From JASHPR01 sp963815375 (GTDB taxonomy: Bacteria > Actinomycetota > Actinomycetes > Streptosporangiales > Streptosporangiaceae): a DNA stretch of 64,000 bases. The notes beneath the pieces are model-generated. The model was not told the origin of the DNA and made no database searches. It saw only the letters and a program-made list of their open reading frames with translations. Position numbers and translations under genes: made by a program. The stretch covers positions 620,001 through 684,000 of the forward strand of contig CAWFGX010000005.1 in the NCBI GenBank assembly GCA_963815375.1, in the 5' to 3' direction. Below are positions 34,353-43,441 of this stretch, one piece after another. Position 1 is the first letter of the stretch. Every line of letters starts with the position of its first letter.

Positions 34353-35561
34353 ATGACTGCCGACGGCAGCCTGCTCAAGTTCCCGCCCGCTCCGGAATCG
34401 CCGGACGACCCGGAGCCAGCCATCTACGAGCTGCTCAGGACACGCCGGGTGCTGGAATCCGAACTACCGGACGGCAGGACAGGCTGGCTGGTCGGCGGTT
34501 ACGAGCAGGTCCGGCAGGTATTAACCGATCAGCGCTTTTCCCGGGCGCTGGCGGCCGCGCCGGACCATTCGCCGCAGGGCATCGAGCTGTCGGCCGCTGA
34601 CACCATTGCCGGGATGGACCCGCCAGAGCACACGCGGCTGCGCAAATTAGTGGCCAGTGCGTTTACCGCCCGCCGGGTGGAGGCGCTGCGACCGCGGGTA
34701 GCTGCCATCGTTGACGAGCTCATCGACGGTTTCACCGCCGAGCCGCAGCCGGCCGACCTGGTAACGAGCTTCTCCCTGCCGCTGCCTGTACGGGTGATCT
34801 GCGACATGCTCGGCGTGCCAGCCGCCGACCTGGACAAGTTCCACGTGTGGACGAGCGCGCTGGTGGCTGACTGGCAGCGTGACACTGGTGAGATAATCAC
34901 CGCGCTTCTCGAGCTGAACGGCTACTTCGCGCAGCTGATAGCCGTCAAGCGGGCGCAGCCGACCGACGACCTGCTGAGCGCCCTCATCGCAGCAAGGGAC
35001 TCCGAGGACCGCCTGTCCGAGGAAGAGCTCACCAGGCTGGGTTCCACCATGCTTGTCGGCGGCTACGAGACCACCGCGAACCAGATCAGCCTCTCGCTGC
35101 TTGTCCTGCTGGACCACCCGGCCGACCTGGCCAGAGTGCGCACAGAAGACGCGCTGATTCCCGCGGCCGTGGAGGAGCTGCTGCGCTACGTCAGGCTTAC
35201 CGGCGGAGCCGCGCTGGCCCGGGTCACTACAGAGGATGTGGAGCTTGGCGGCGTGACGATCCCGGCAGGCGAGGCTGTCCTGCCGATCTTGCCGCTGGCC
35301 AACCGGGACCAGCTTGCGTTCAGCGATCCGGACCAGTTCGATATCGATCGCGCCCCGGTCACCCATCTGGCATTCGGCGGAGGCTTCCATCACTGCCTCG
35401 GCGCCCAGCTTGCCCGGGTCGAACTCCAGGAGGCCATGCGCGGACTGCTCACGCGCCTGCCCGGTCTGTCGCTGGCCGTACCGGCCAGTGAACTCAGGTT
35501 CAAACCCGGTATGGCCATATCGAACCTGCGTGAGCTGCCCGTCACGTGGACCAAGGCGTGA
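34353..35561 (+). CDS. cytochrome P450 (bacterial class I, CYP107-like)
   Basis: This 402-residue P450 has the haem-ligand motif FGGGFHHCLGAQLAR near residue 345, the I-helix VGGYETTANQ near 238 and the K-helix ExxR in ELLRYVR. It needs an external ferredoxin and reductase, not encoded here. I place the start at ATG 34353, 8 bases after GGAG; the upstream GTG 34344 overlaps that ribosome binding site. As the last rightward gene of the NRPS cluster, it is likely a tailoring oxidase of the peptide or of a carrier-bound amino acid. Confidence 0.92.
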   Translation: MTADGSLLKFPPAPESPDDPEPAIYELLRTRRVLESELPDGRTGWLVGGYEQVRQVLTDQRFSRALAAAPDHSPQGIELSAADTIAGMDPPEHTRLRKLVASAFTARRVEALRPRVAAIVDELIDGFTAEPQPADLVTSFSLPLPVRVICDMLGVPAADLDKFHVWTSALVADWQRDTGEIITALLELNGYFAQLIAVKRAQPTDDLLSALIAARDSEDRLSEEELTRLGSTMLVGGYETTANQISLSLLVLLDHPADLARVRTEDALIPAAVEELLRYVRLTGGAALARVTTEDVELGGVTIPAGEAVLPILPLANRDQLAFSDPDQFDIDRAPVTHLAFGGGFHHCLGAQLARVELQEAMRGLLTRLPGLSLAVPASELRFKPGMAISNLRELPVTWTKA

Positions 35562-35570
35562 TCCGGTGCG

Positions 35571-37184
35571 TTAGGTGTTCGCCTGGTCGTCGCCGGCCGT
35601 CCCCACCACTCTGCGAAGCAGGGTGGCTGCGTTCGCCGGCAACTGGTCGCCTGCCCAGGCGACGTACTGATCGGGTCGGACAAGGATGTAGCGGCTGCCG
35701 TACACAGCAGGCGCACCATCAACTGCGTCGACTACAACTCGCAGCGGTATCTGAAGAGCCCGGGCGGCATCCTGGAATGCCATGACCGGCCGCCGGTCCT
35801 CGGTGAAGGCAACCAGCGTGCAGGAGCGTCCCAGTTGCTCGAAGATGTTGCTGCCCGAGGACAGCAGCGCTGGCGCCAGATGATGCCCTGCCCGCGCCTC
35901 GAACGCGTGCTGGCCATGGACGCTGCAGGCCGAGCCAGCGGGTCCCCAGACGATGGGCGAGCCCTCGTAGTGCGGCTCATACGAGGCAGGCGCGGTGTCT
36001 CCTGCCGTCAGGCCGCTCCACGCTTGCTCGAATTCGCTCCGGTCGCGGTGCGGGCTGTAGCGCGCGAGGAAAGCACGGTCCCTTCCGATGCCGTCCGTAA
36101 TCGCCTGCCCGGTCTCGACGAAGATCGGCCGTCGCTCTTCTGTGTAACTGTCCAGCAGCCGCGACCCACCCCACCCCTGCAGCACGGCGCCAAGTTTCCA
36201 CCCGATGTTGACCGCGTCTTCCAGGCCGGTATTGAGGCCGTAGGCACCGTATGGCGGGTGGCTGTGCGCCGCGTCCCCGGCGATGAACACGCGGCCGCGA
36301 CGGTAGGTGTCGGCGATGTCGACCCGCAAGTCCCAGAAGCCCAGGTGCTGGAAATCGCAGGCTATCGGGAAGCCGACGGCGCGCTCGATCACAGCATGGG
36401 CATCAAGGTTCCCGGTCGCCCAGTCACTCGGGACCGGCGCGTGGAAGAACCAGGTATCGGCCGCGTCGACGCGCCCGAAGAACCACCAGTATCCGTTGAG
36501 CTCGGGATGCAGTACTCGGTACGTCGTCCGGGGAGGGAAACGTTCCAGGCCAGCCTGCAGATCACTTGACCTGAAGACAGCCAGCACCATCCGCTGGTCG
36601 AAGTCCGCTCCGCTGCTCGCGATACCCGTCTGCTCCCGGACGCCCGAATGAGCGCCGTCGCAGCCGACGACGTACTCGGCTTCGATCACGCAGCGCGTCT
36701 CACCTGAGTCCGGCACCGCCGTTACCCGGACGCCGGCGTCGTCCTGGCTTATGTCAATTGCCGACCAGCCGAACATCGTGACCGCGGAATCCAGCGCCCG
36801 GACCCGCGTGCGCAGTACGGCCTCGGTCAGATACTGAGGCAGTCGCTCGTGCCGCTGAAAATAGAAGTCACCAACTGCCTCGCGGCCCGCCGGAGCGTAC
36901 CAGTACTGGCTGGCAAGGCTCTCATACGCTGTGATCCCACCGATCGGGAATCCGGGCGGCAGCAGCCGCGCGGCGCGCAGCTCATCGGCACAATCCCAGA
37001 AATAGAAGTGCTCCAGGCTCCGCGCCGTCAGGTTCTGTCCCTTCGGGATCGCCGACACCTCACGAGAGCGATCCAGAAGCACGCAGGGTATGCCCGCCTG
37101 GCCAAGGGTCACAGCCAGGCCAAGGCCTACCGGCCCGCCGCCCACAACAGCGACCGACGTGCGTATCGGTTCAGATTCAGTCAT
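35571..37184 (-). CDS. FAD-dependent aromatic-type monooxygenase
   Basis: This 537-residue flavoprotein monooxygenase of the PHBH/PgaE-like group has the N-terminal FAD motif VVGGGPVGLGLA (about 13-24), the DG motif VVGCDGAHSGVR (about 165) and the GD motif FIAGDAAHSHPPYG (about 305). A C-terminal thioredoxin-like domain of about 150 residues follows, as in polyketide hydroxylases. The ATG at 37184 is preceded by GGAGGA. It converges on the P450 with a 9-bp gap. It probably belongs to the NRPS cluster as a tailoring hydroxylase, though it could be independent aromatic catabolism. Confidence 0.9.
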   Translation of the reverse strand: MTESEPIRTSVAVVGGGPVGLGLAVTLGQAGIPCVLLDRSREVSAIPKGQNLTARSLEHFYFWDCADELRAARLLPPGFPIGGITAYESLASQYWYAPAGREAVGDFYFQRHERLPQYLTEAVLRTRVRALDSAVTMFGWSAIDISQDDAGVRVTAVPDSGETRCVIEAEYVVGCDGAHSGVREQTGIASSGADFDQRMVLAVFRSSDLQAGLERFPPRTTYRVLHPELNGYWWFFGRVDAADTWFFHAPVPSDWATGNLDAHAVIERAVGFPIACDFQHLGFWDLRVDIADTYRRGRVFIAGDAAHSHPPYGAYGLNTGLEDAVNIGWKLGAVLQGWGGSRLLDSYTEERRPIFVETGQAITDGIGRDRAFLARYSPHRDRSEFEQAWSGLTAGDTAPASYEPHYEGSPIVWGPAGSACSVHGQHAFEARAGHHLAPALLSSGSNIFEQLGRSCTLVAFTEDRRPVMAFQDAARALQIPLRVVVDAVDGAPAVYGSRYILVRPDQYVAWAGDQLPANAATLLRRVVGTAGDDQANT

Positions 37185-37283
37185 CGTCCTCCATGATGAC
37201 GGGGCGCTCAGCCAGCGTGCCGCCCGGATATTCACCTGGCGATCAACCCCCGGGTCACGAGGCTCCACCCACAGGTCTAATGC

Positions 37284-37302
37284 TGGTACCACGCTGGTAC
37301 CA
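37284..37302. repeat. paired TGGTACCA palindromes 11 bp apart
   Basis: The 11-bp unit GCTGGTACCAC occurs twice in tandem (37282-37292 and 37293-37303), placing two TGGTACCA palindromes (37284-37291, 37295-37302) one helical turn apart. They lie in the divergent gap between the monooxygenase and the small membrane protein gene. A one-mismatch copy (GCTAGTACCAC) lies at 37843-37853, at the end of that gene. The layout suits cooperative binding by a dimeric regulator. Confidence 0.4.
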
Positions 37303-37370
37303 CGGTTGCAGCCGCGGAATCCACTGCCAGGCCGATGGCAGCGCCGGAGCGGATCCTTACCGTCAGTTGC

Positions 37371-37847
37371 ATGACCGCAATCCTCTCCGCCACCCCGGCC
37401 TGTAGCGTGGCCATACCTAGCCAGCGGCCTGGGTTCGGTCAAGCGGCGCCAGCCGCCCGGCGCAGGCGGCATGACCGGCTGTGGTGGCTGGCCACCGCGC
37501 TCACCGCCGCAGGCGCGGGACTGGTCCCGTGGATGATCGTGCTGGCCACCTTCCTCCCAGCCAGCACTCGTGCCTGGAACTGGTCTGCCGCATGGACCGG
37601 GCTGGACGCCTTTGAGGCACTTGGCCTGCTCAGCACTGGAGCGCTGCTGATCTGGCGGGACGCACGGTACCACCTGACCGCGGCCGTCACCGCTACGCTC
37701 CTGCTGGTCGACGCCTGGTTCGACGTAACGACGTCCGCTCCCGGCGCCGGCAGAATAATCGCGATCGCGATGGCAGTATGCCTGGAACTTCCCGTGGCAG
37801 CCGTCTGCGCCGCACTGGCCACCCGGGGCTGCCAGCGTCAGTGCTAG
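37371..37847 (+). CDS. small four-helix membrane protein
   Basis: This 158-residue protein has four clear hydrophobic segments (about 40-60, 75-95, 105-120, 130-150) separated by short loops, including IWRDARYH. No enzymatic motif or named family is recognised. ATG 37371 is chosen over an upstream in-frame start because it follows a more normal leader. It diverges from the FAD monooxygenase. The role is unknown. Confidence 0.6.
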   Translation: MTAILSATPACSVAIPSQRPGFGQAAPAARRRRHDRLWWLATALTAAGAGLVPWMIVLATFLPASTRAWNWSAAWTGLDAFEALGLLSTGALLIWRDARYHLTAAVTATLLLVDAWFDVTTSAPGAGRIIAIAMAVCLELPVAAVCAALATRGCQRQC

Positions 37848-37886
37848 TACCACAATGCTGAAACCGTCTGCGCAGAACGCAAGCGG

Positions 37887-38387
37887 TTACACGCCGCTGG
37901 CCGGCGGCCGGAGTTGCTTCACCATGACCTTCTCCATGCGGATGCCGTCCGGCATTGGGCCCGCGTGCTGACCGGTGTCGGTGAATCCGTTGCGCCGGTA
38001 CAGAGCGGCGGCCTGCTCGTTGTCTTCCGCCACCTCGAGGCGCAGCGCGGCGGCGCCCTGCGACCGTGCCCACTGCGCCACCGCCTGCACCAGCCGGTCA
38101 CCGATCCCCTTGCCGCGCCCGGCCGGGCTCACCCACATGGAGATCAGCTCAGGCATCCCGCCCTCGCCCGGAACCCCGCTGGCCATGCCAGCAGGCTTCC
38201 CCTCCAGCAGCGCGACGAAGTTGACCGATCCGGGGATAGCGAGCCGGTCCCGCCAGCGTTCTTCAACCGCATCCTGCCAGTCGGCCAGCTGGGACCCGAA
38301 CGCAGCCGGGGCCTCGGCCAGCGCAGCCAGCCGCAACTCCCGCCAGACCTGCCAGTCGGCGGGTGTCAGTGTCTCGATCTCGATCAC
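37887..38387 (-). CDS. GNAT-family N-acetyltransferase
   Basis: This 166-residue protein has the acetyl-CoA pyrophosphate loop SPAGRGKGIGDRLV (motif A, about 89-102) and the C-terminal AALRLEVAEDNEQAAALYRRNGF typical of RimI-like GNAT enzymes (quoted here as the region about 112-134). The GTG start at 38387 gives IEIETLTPADW. It is a cytoplasmic enzyme that acetylates a small amine or a protein N-terminus; the substrate is unknown. It stands alone and diverges from the lipase gene. Confidence 0.88.
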   Translation of the reverse strand: MIEIETLTPADWQVWRELRLAALAEAPAAFGSQLADWQDAVEERWRDRLAIPGSVNFVALLEGKPAGMASGVPGEGGMPELISMWVSPAGRGKGIGDRLVQAVAQWARSQGAAALRLEVAEDNEQAAALYRRNGFTDTGQHAGPMPDGIRMEKVMVKQLRPPASGV

Positions 38388-38484
38388 ACGGCAAGGGTGC
38401 CCGCCTGCGCGCTTACAGGCCAATGGTTTCTTGGCCGCGCGGCAGTGCCTGGCAGCGGAGATTTTGTCACGCTGGTGATAAGGC

Positions 38485-38505
38485 GTTTATCCGGAACTGA
38501 TAAAC
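38485..38505. promoter_or_regulatory. GTTTATC-N7-GATAAAC inverted repeat upstream of the lipase
   Basis: Perfect 7-bp arms GTTTATC (38485-38491) and GATAAAC (38499-38505) flank a 7-bp GC-rich spacer. A further GATAA lies just upstream at 38478-38482. AT-rich palindromes of this size in GC-rich intergenic DNA are typical operator sites. It sits 75 bp before the lipase start and about 100 bp from the acetyltransferase start. Confidence 0.45.
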
Positions 38506-38579
38506 CGCGGCCGGTCCTGTTGCCGTGACCTGGACGCGGCGTTTTGATCGAGGGGAGGTCCCCTTAACGAGGAGCCAGC

Positions 38580-39897
38580 ATGCACGTCCGACTCAGCAGA
38601 ACGCGCCTGTTCGCCGCACTGGCCGCCGTCACCCTGTGCGCCGCGACCACCTTCGCGGCCGCAGCCCCGGCGGCTCAGGCAGCCCCGTCGGCTCGGGCAG
38701 CCGGATCAGTGCTGCCCTCGCAGGACCCGTTCTATACCTACACCGGCTCGACGCCGCTATCGGAGATCGCGCCGGGCACAGTGCTGAAGAAGCGCAGTGC
38801 CAGCCTGGCGCTGGAGGGCCTGACTGTCCCGGTGTCCACCGAGCAGGTGCTCTACCGCACCACGGGCGAGCTGGGGCAGCCCACGGTCACGGTGACGACG
38901 ATCATCCGCCCGCTGCTATCGCTGCTGGGCCCGAACATCGTCGCCTACCAGATGGCCTACGACTCGCTGGGATCGGAGTGCGACCCGTCATACACGCTGC
39001 CGGGCGGCAACAACAGCGACACCACCGGCCAGGAGGAAGAACTCGCCATTTCCGCCTACCTGATCGCCGGCTGATGTGGTCACGGTGCCCGACTACGAGG
39101 GCGAGAACCTCGACTGGGGCGCGGGCCAGGAATCCGGCTACGGAACGCTGGACGCGATCCGGGCCACCGAGAGCTATCTCAGTGTCTCCAGCTCCACGAA
39201 GGCCGGGATGGTCGGCTACTCGGGCGGAGCCATTGCCACCGAGTGGGCGAGCGAGCTAGCGCCGGCTTACGCACCGGGACTGCACATTATCGGCGCTGCC
39301 GCTGGCGGCGTGCCGGTCGACTTCGCCCACAACCTGACCTACATCAACGGCGATGACGACTGGTCGGGCATCATGCCGGCGATCCTGGACTCGCTGGGGC
39401 AGGCGTTCAGCATCGACATCACCCCATACCTGTCCGCGTACGGCGAGCAGCTCACCAGTGCGGTCGAAGGCGAGTGCATTGGGTCCTTCGCCAGCGCCTA
39501 CCCAGGACTGACCATCCAGCAGCTTCTGCTGCCGCAGTATTCCAGCCCGTTCCAGATCGCTCCCCTGGTCACTGTCCTCAACCATCTGATCATGGGCAGC
39601 TCGGGCAACACCCCGCGCGAGCCGCTGCTGTTCGGCGTCGGCGACTCCGACGGAACCGGCGACGGGATCATGATTGACGGGGACGTGGAGGCGCTGGCCC
39701 ATCAGTACTGCCAAAGCGGCGTGGCGGTCACCTTTGACGTGTACTCGGGGCTGCCTCACGCCGACGCAGCGGTGCCGTTCGAGGCGGACGCGCTCGCCTT
39801 CCTTGAGGGTCTGTTCGCCGGGCTCCCTGCGCCAAATGGCTGCGGCTCCATCGGAACCGGCAATTCGCTGGCGCCGCTGCCCCAGCCGGCCAGCTGA
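38580..39897 (+). pseudogene. secreted LIP-family lipase, interrupted by a one-base frameshift
   Basis: The N-terminal part has a clean signal peptide (RTRLFAALAAVTL then an Ala-rich region with AAPAAQA cleavage site) and continues as a secretory lipase (LIP family) to LIAG, where TGA stops it at about 39074. The next frame begins immediately with VVTVPDYEGENL and contains the nucleophile motif GYSGGA (G-x-S-x-G) and a later HADAAVPFE with a candidate His. Removing one T at about 39072 gives LIAGDVVTVPDYEG, a smooth junction. The combined length of about 438 residues is normal for the family. It would hydrolyse esters outside the cell. Either a real mutation or an assembly error. Confidence 0.8.
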
Positions 39898-40123
39898 CGC
39901 CGCAGAGAGGGCCACGCTCGTAGTGCCGGCGAGGACATAGAACATTTAACGCGGCTGTTCTTAGCGCAAGAGTCCCGACCGGATAACGAGCGCGATAACG
40001 CGTCCCCCGGAGACTGATCCACGCGGAGGTCTCCCGGTGCACGGCCCGTGGGTTGCCGCGATCGCCTTCGGAATACGCAATGCGGTCCGGTGAAGCGCCG
40101 CGGTAGTGTTCGGAGGATCTTGG

Positions 40124-41113
40124 ATGACGTTGCTGCTCAGGGACCGCGACGTGCGTGTGCTGTGTGATATGGCCGGGATGATCGATGCGGTGGAGGAGGG
40201 GCTGCGCAGCGAGGCTAAGGGCCCGGGTGCGGTGCTGCCTGGCCGGCTGAATCTGGGGCATCGGGATGTGTTCTTGCGGGTGATGCCGGTGCTGCTGCCC
40301 GAGGCTGGGCTGATGGGCCTGAAGTTTTTCCAGGGGTCGATGGCCCGGGGGGTGCGTTACATCGTCGCGCTGTCCTCGCTGGAGAGTGGTGAGGTGGTCG
40401 CGCTGCTGGACTCGGCTTACCTCACCGCGGCCCGTACCGGCGCGACCAGCGCGGTGGCGACGCGGCTGCTGAGCCGGGAGGATTCGCGTGCTGTGGGCCT
40501 GATCGGCTCGGGTCTGGAAGCCGAGACGAACCTGGAAGCGGTCTGCTGCGTCCGCCCGGTGGAGCAGGTGAAGGTCTACAGCCGCTCCCCGCAGCGGCGG
40601 GAGGCCTTCGCTACCCGGATGGCCGGGCGTCTGGGTGTGCGGATCACCGCGGTGGACAGTGAACCGGAGGCGGTGGCCGGGGCTGACATCGTCGTGGTGG
40701 CGACCAACACCGGCCCGGGCGGGAGGACCGCCTGTCACGGGGAGCATCTGCAGCCCGGGCAGCATGTGGTGTCGATCGGGTCGACCACGCCAGCGCTGCG
40801 TGAGATCGACACCGCCGTCTTCCGCCGGGCTGACCTGGTCGTCTTCGACGCCGAGTTCAGCCAGATCCGCGAGGAGTCAGGCGACGTCGCCGCGCTGGTC
40901 AGCCAGACACCCGGGTGGAACTCAGCCCTGAGCCTGAACCAGATGCTGGCCGGCTCAGCCCCCGGCCGCTCAGCACCCGAAGACATCACACTGTTCAAGT
41001 CAGTCGGCACCGCCGCCCAGGACCTCATCGGCGCCTCCTACATCGTGCAGGAAGCGCGCCACCAGGGCCTTGGGACAGAAGTGGACGAGATCGCCAGCCC
41101 CAAGCAATTCTGA
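40124..41113 (+). CDS. ornithine cyclodeaminase/mu-crystallin family protein
   Basis: This 329-residue protein is of the OCD/mu-crystallin family. It has the substrate-side motif LKFFQGS, LTAARTGATSAVAT, the NAD-binding GLIGSGLEAETNL near residue 129 and STTPALREID later. Members convert ornithine to proline, dehydrogenate alanine, or reduce imines; here the exact reaction is not predictable. ATG 40124 has GGAGGA upstream, and the GTG at 40106 lies before that site and is rejected. A proline or cyclic imine product would fit the PltF-like ligase 20 kb away, but that link is speculative. The preceding 225 bp hold a GGAGAC/GTCTCC hairpin (40009-40034) and two GATAACG words. Confidence 0.85.
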   Translation: MTLLLRDRDVRVLCDMAGMIDAVEEGLRSEAKGPGAVLPGRLNLGHRDVFLRVMPVLLPEAGLMGLKFFQGSMARGVRYIVALSSLESGEVVALLDSAYLTAARTGATSAVATRLLSREDSRAVGLIGSGLEAETNLEAVCCVRPVEQVKVYSRSPQRREAFATRMAGRLGVRITAVDSEPEAVAGADIVVVATNTGPGGRTACHGEHLQPGQHVVSIGSTTPALREIDTAVFRRADLVVFDAEFSQIREESGDVAALVSQTPGWNSALSLNQMLAGSAPGRSAPEDITLFKSVGTAAQDLIGASYIVQEARHQGLGTEVDEIASPKQF

Positions 41114-41299
41114 GTAGCCGCCTCGTCCGACCTCGTGCTGAGCCAGCGAGCGCAGCCGGTGAACCTTCGGTTCGGTTCCGCCCCCGGATGGGCTCCGTGC
41201 CCAGCCAGGGGCTTAGGTTTAACGGAATGCTGAGGTGAGCCGGCCGTAGGTGGGCCTTTCTCTGCTCAGCATGTTCTGGCGCTGCCGGGATTAGCTCGC

Positions 41300-42046
41300 T
41301 CATCCGGACAAGTCATGTTCGGGCCAGTCGTCTTCCGGTCCCAGGCCCAGGGACTCCCGCGACTCCTTCATCCGAGCCTTGATAATGTCAATGTATTCCT
41401 TCACATCCCGTTCCGGGAGCGCGCCGGCCTCGGGTATGAAGTGTCCCTCCTGCCACTCGTCGAACCTCGGCGGCGGCGGAAATACCGGCGCGCCGAGCCG
41501 CCCGGTGTCCATTTGGCCGGTTACAAGGGCTATGAGGAAGTCGGTGCAGGTCCCGTCGAACTGCTCCCACTCAAGGTTCTCGCCGTGGCACCACACCACC
41601 GGCCACGAGTCTGGCTCGGGGCTTGCCTGCAGCCAGAAGAAAGTCCCGATGCCCGCGGCTTCGGCCCAGGGGAAGATGCCACCCGGCTCGGGCCACAGCG
41701 GGAACGGGAACGAGACTTCGGGCTCAGGCGCGTAGTCGGGAACGATGCCTTCCCGGGCCAGGAGTTCCTCCTCGAATCGCATGGCCCGGATGTCATCCTC
41801 GTCGGGGTCGTCGTCCCGCCATCGGCGCAGAACGTCGAGGCTGCGACGTAAATCAGCCAGGGCGTACGGGGCCGGGCGGATGTGCAGGTAGCCCTGGAAG
41901 GTGCCCGGCGGGAACCGCTCACCCAGCTCGCGGAAATCGGCCGGCACCGGCATTCCGACTTCCTGCTGCGCGTGTTCCCAGTCAACGCCGGGGTCACCAC
42001 GTCCGGCCCAGCCGGTCAGCTCGGCCAGGTGCGGCACGTTGGTCAT
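41300..42046 (-). CDS. SMI1/KNR4 (SUKH)-like protein
   Basis: This 248-residue acidic protein has the SUKH pattern: an N-terminal helix ending WEHAQQEVGMPVPADFRELGERF, a central WPEPGGIFPWAEAAGIGTFFWL strand region and a C-terminal TDFLIALVTGQ helix (regions about 23-45, 119-140, 168-178). In bacteria SUKH proteins often act as immunity proteins against contact-dependent toxins, and as standalone copies of unknown function. No toxin gene is adjacent, so an immunity role is not supported. About 185 bp without a recognised feature precede it. Confidence 0.75.
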   Translation of the reverse strand: MTNVPHLAELTGWAGRGDPGVDWEHAQQEVGMPVPADFRELGERFPPGTFQGYLHIRPAPYALADLRRSLDVLRRWRDDDPDEDDIRAMRFEEELLAREGIVPDYAPEPEVSFPFPLWPEPGGIFPWAEAAGIGTFFWLQASPEPDSWPVVWCHGENLEWEQFDGTCTDFLIALVTGQMDTGRLGAPVFPPPPRFDEWQEGHFIPEAGALPERDVKEYIDIIKARMKESRESLGLGPEDDWPEHDLSG

Positions 42047-42351
42047 CGGCGCGTTCCTCTCGAAGTGATCTCAGTGCATACCCCCCGGAACTACCACGGG
42101 TCGGCGACAGCGGACCTGACGACGGCGAGTAGCAACGTGTTCGTGAAGCTGACCGTACCGGCAGGTGCTGACAGAGGCATGGCGGCAGCGTCTACGGTGA
42201 CAGGGAGACCGTGGGCTTTCCGGAGACGGCGTGGGAGTACACCGCGACGGCCGGGTTCAAGGCCGAGCCGGCGGTGGTGGACGGCGTGGTCAACCTTGGC
42301 CAGCGACGACCAGACCATCCCGAACAGGGCTGTCCGAAGGGGGTCGAGATC

Positions 42352-43380
42352 GTGAACACGCGGGCTGACGACTGGCGAAGTCGCGGCAGCCATTTCTCGT
42401 GGCGGCCGGCGGGCAAGGACGTTTCTCCGGTTGAGATATTCCACGTTGAAATCGGCGACCCTGACGCTCCGGTGCTGCTGCTCATCCACGGCTGGCCTAC
42501 CAGCAGCATCGACTGGTTCGAGGTGGCCAGCCAGCTGAGCGCGAGATTCCGTGTCTGCGCGCTGGACTTCCCTGGCTATGGATTCTCGGACAAGCCGCAG
42601 GGATGGGGCTACAGCCTCACGCGAGACGAGGAGCTCATCGAGTTCTACCTGTCGGAGGTGCTCGGCGCCGAGGCTCGTGTGGCAGTCGGGCACGATCGCG
42701 GTGACAGCGTGGCGCTTCTGCACGCCGCGCGTTGCGCTGATGGCCGGTCAGCGATGCGTATCGAGCACCTGGTCCTGTCGAACGGCAACATCTTCCTGCC
42801 GCTGTCCAACCTGACCGCAGCGCAGCGACAGCTACTCCACAGCAAGTCAGGGCCCGAGATAGCAGCCGTGCTGACTCCCTCACGCCTAGCCGAAGGAATG
42901 GGCGCCAGCACGTTCACCCCGCCGCGCCAAGCTGGCGACCCTGAGGTCGAGGCTCTTACGGCCACTTTCAGCCACGACAACGGCATAAAGGTTCTGCACG
43001 AGACGATCCAGTATCTGGTCGAGCGATCGAAGGACGAGCAGACGTGGCTGATGGCGCTCGCCCAGGCTCTGTTCCCGGTAACCGTCGTCTGGGGCCTGTG
43101 CGACACCGTTTCGCCGCCGCGGGTGGCGAGCTACGTGTGGAACGAGTACCTGATGCTGAAGCCGGGCCGCAATCGCCTGTACTTCATCCCGGACGCGAAT
43201 CACTATCTGCAGGTCGACCGGCCCGGCGCATTCGTCAAGGTGCTCCTCCACGCGCTCGAACCCGCTGAGAACCAGGGACCCGGCGCCATCCAGGCCGAAA
43301 AGGGTGCTCCTCTGCTGGTCGACAGCTCTCGGCAGCGATTGCCGACCGCAGCCGACCTGCTCCGTGTTCCAGAACCTTGA
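42352..43380 (+). CDS. alpha/beta hydrolase with Asp nucleophile (haloalkane dehalogenase/epoxide hydrolase type)
   Basis: This hydrolase of about 342 residues has the oxyanion-hole HGWPTSS (about 52), ALDFPGYGFSDKP (about 80), and the nucleophile elbow VGHDRGDSVAL with Asp rather than Ser. Asp at this site is characteristic of haloalkane dehalogenases, epoxide hydrolases and fluoroacetate dehalogenases. The catalytic His is in PDANHYLQVDRP. I choose GTG 42352 (AAGGGGG upstream). An in-frame GTG at 42211 would add 47 residues of weak character. The 300 bp before it (42047-42351) hold nothing else recognisable. Confidence 0.8.
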   Translation: MNTRADDWRSRGSHFSWRPAGKDVSPVEIFHVEIGDPDAPVLLLIHGWPTSSIDWFEVASQLSARFRVCALDFPGYGFSDKPQGWGYSLTRDEELIEFYLSEVLGAEARVAVGHDRGDSVALLHAARCADGRSAMRIEHLVLSNGNIFLPLSNLTAAQRQLLHSKSGPEIAAVLTPSRLAEGMGASTFTPPRQAGDPEVEALTATFSHDNGIKVLHETIQYLVERSKDEQTWLMALAQALFPVTVVWGLCDTVSPPRVASYVWNEYLMLKPGRNRLYFIPDANHYLQVDRPGAFVKVLLHALEPAENQGPGAIQAEKGAPLLVDSSRQRLPTAADLLRVPEP

Positions 43381-43441
43381 CCAGGGTCAGGATGCGGTAA
43401 TTCCGTTGACCCTCCCTCCGGGCGCCGAGGACACTCAGCGC

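Noticed and set aside
35571..37853. Start of the FAD monooxygenase at 37853
   Set aside because: The extra 223 residues have no flavoprotein character and cross the divergent membrane protein gene; ATG 37184 has a strong GGAGGA and is followed directly by the FAD motif.
40009..40034. Hairpin GGAGAC/GTCTCC as a terminator of the lipase gene
   Set aside because: Short stem with a 14-base loop and no T-run; could equally be chance, so it is mentioned only under the neighbouring gene.
41300..42046. SUKH protein as immunity gene of a toxin system
   Set aside because: No polymorphic toxin, secretion tag or repeated immunity genes lie beside it.
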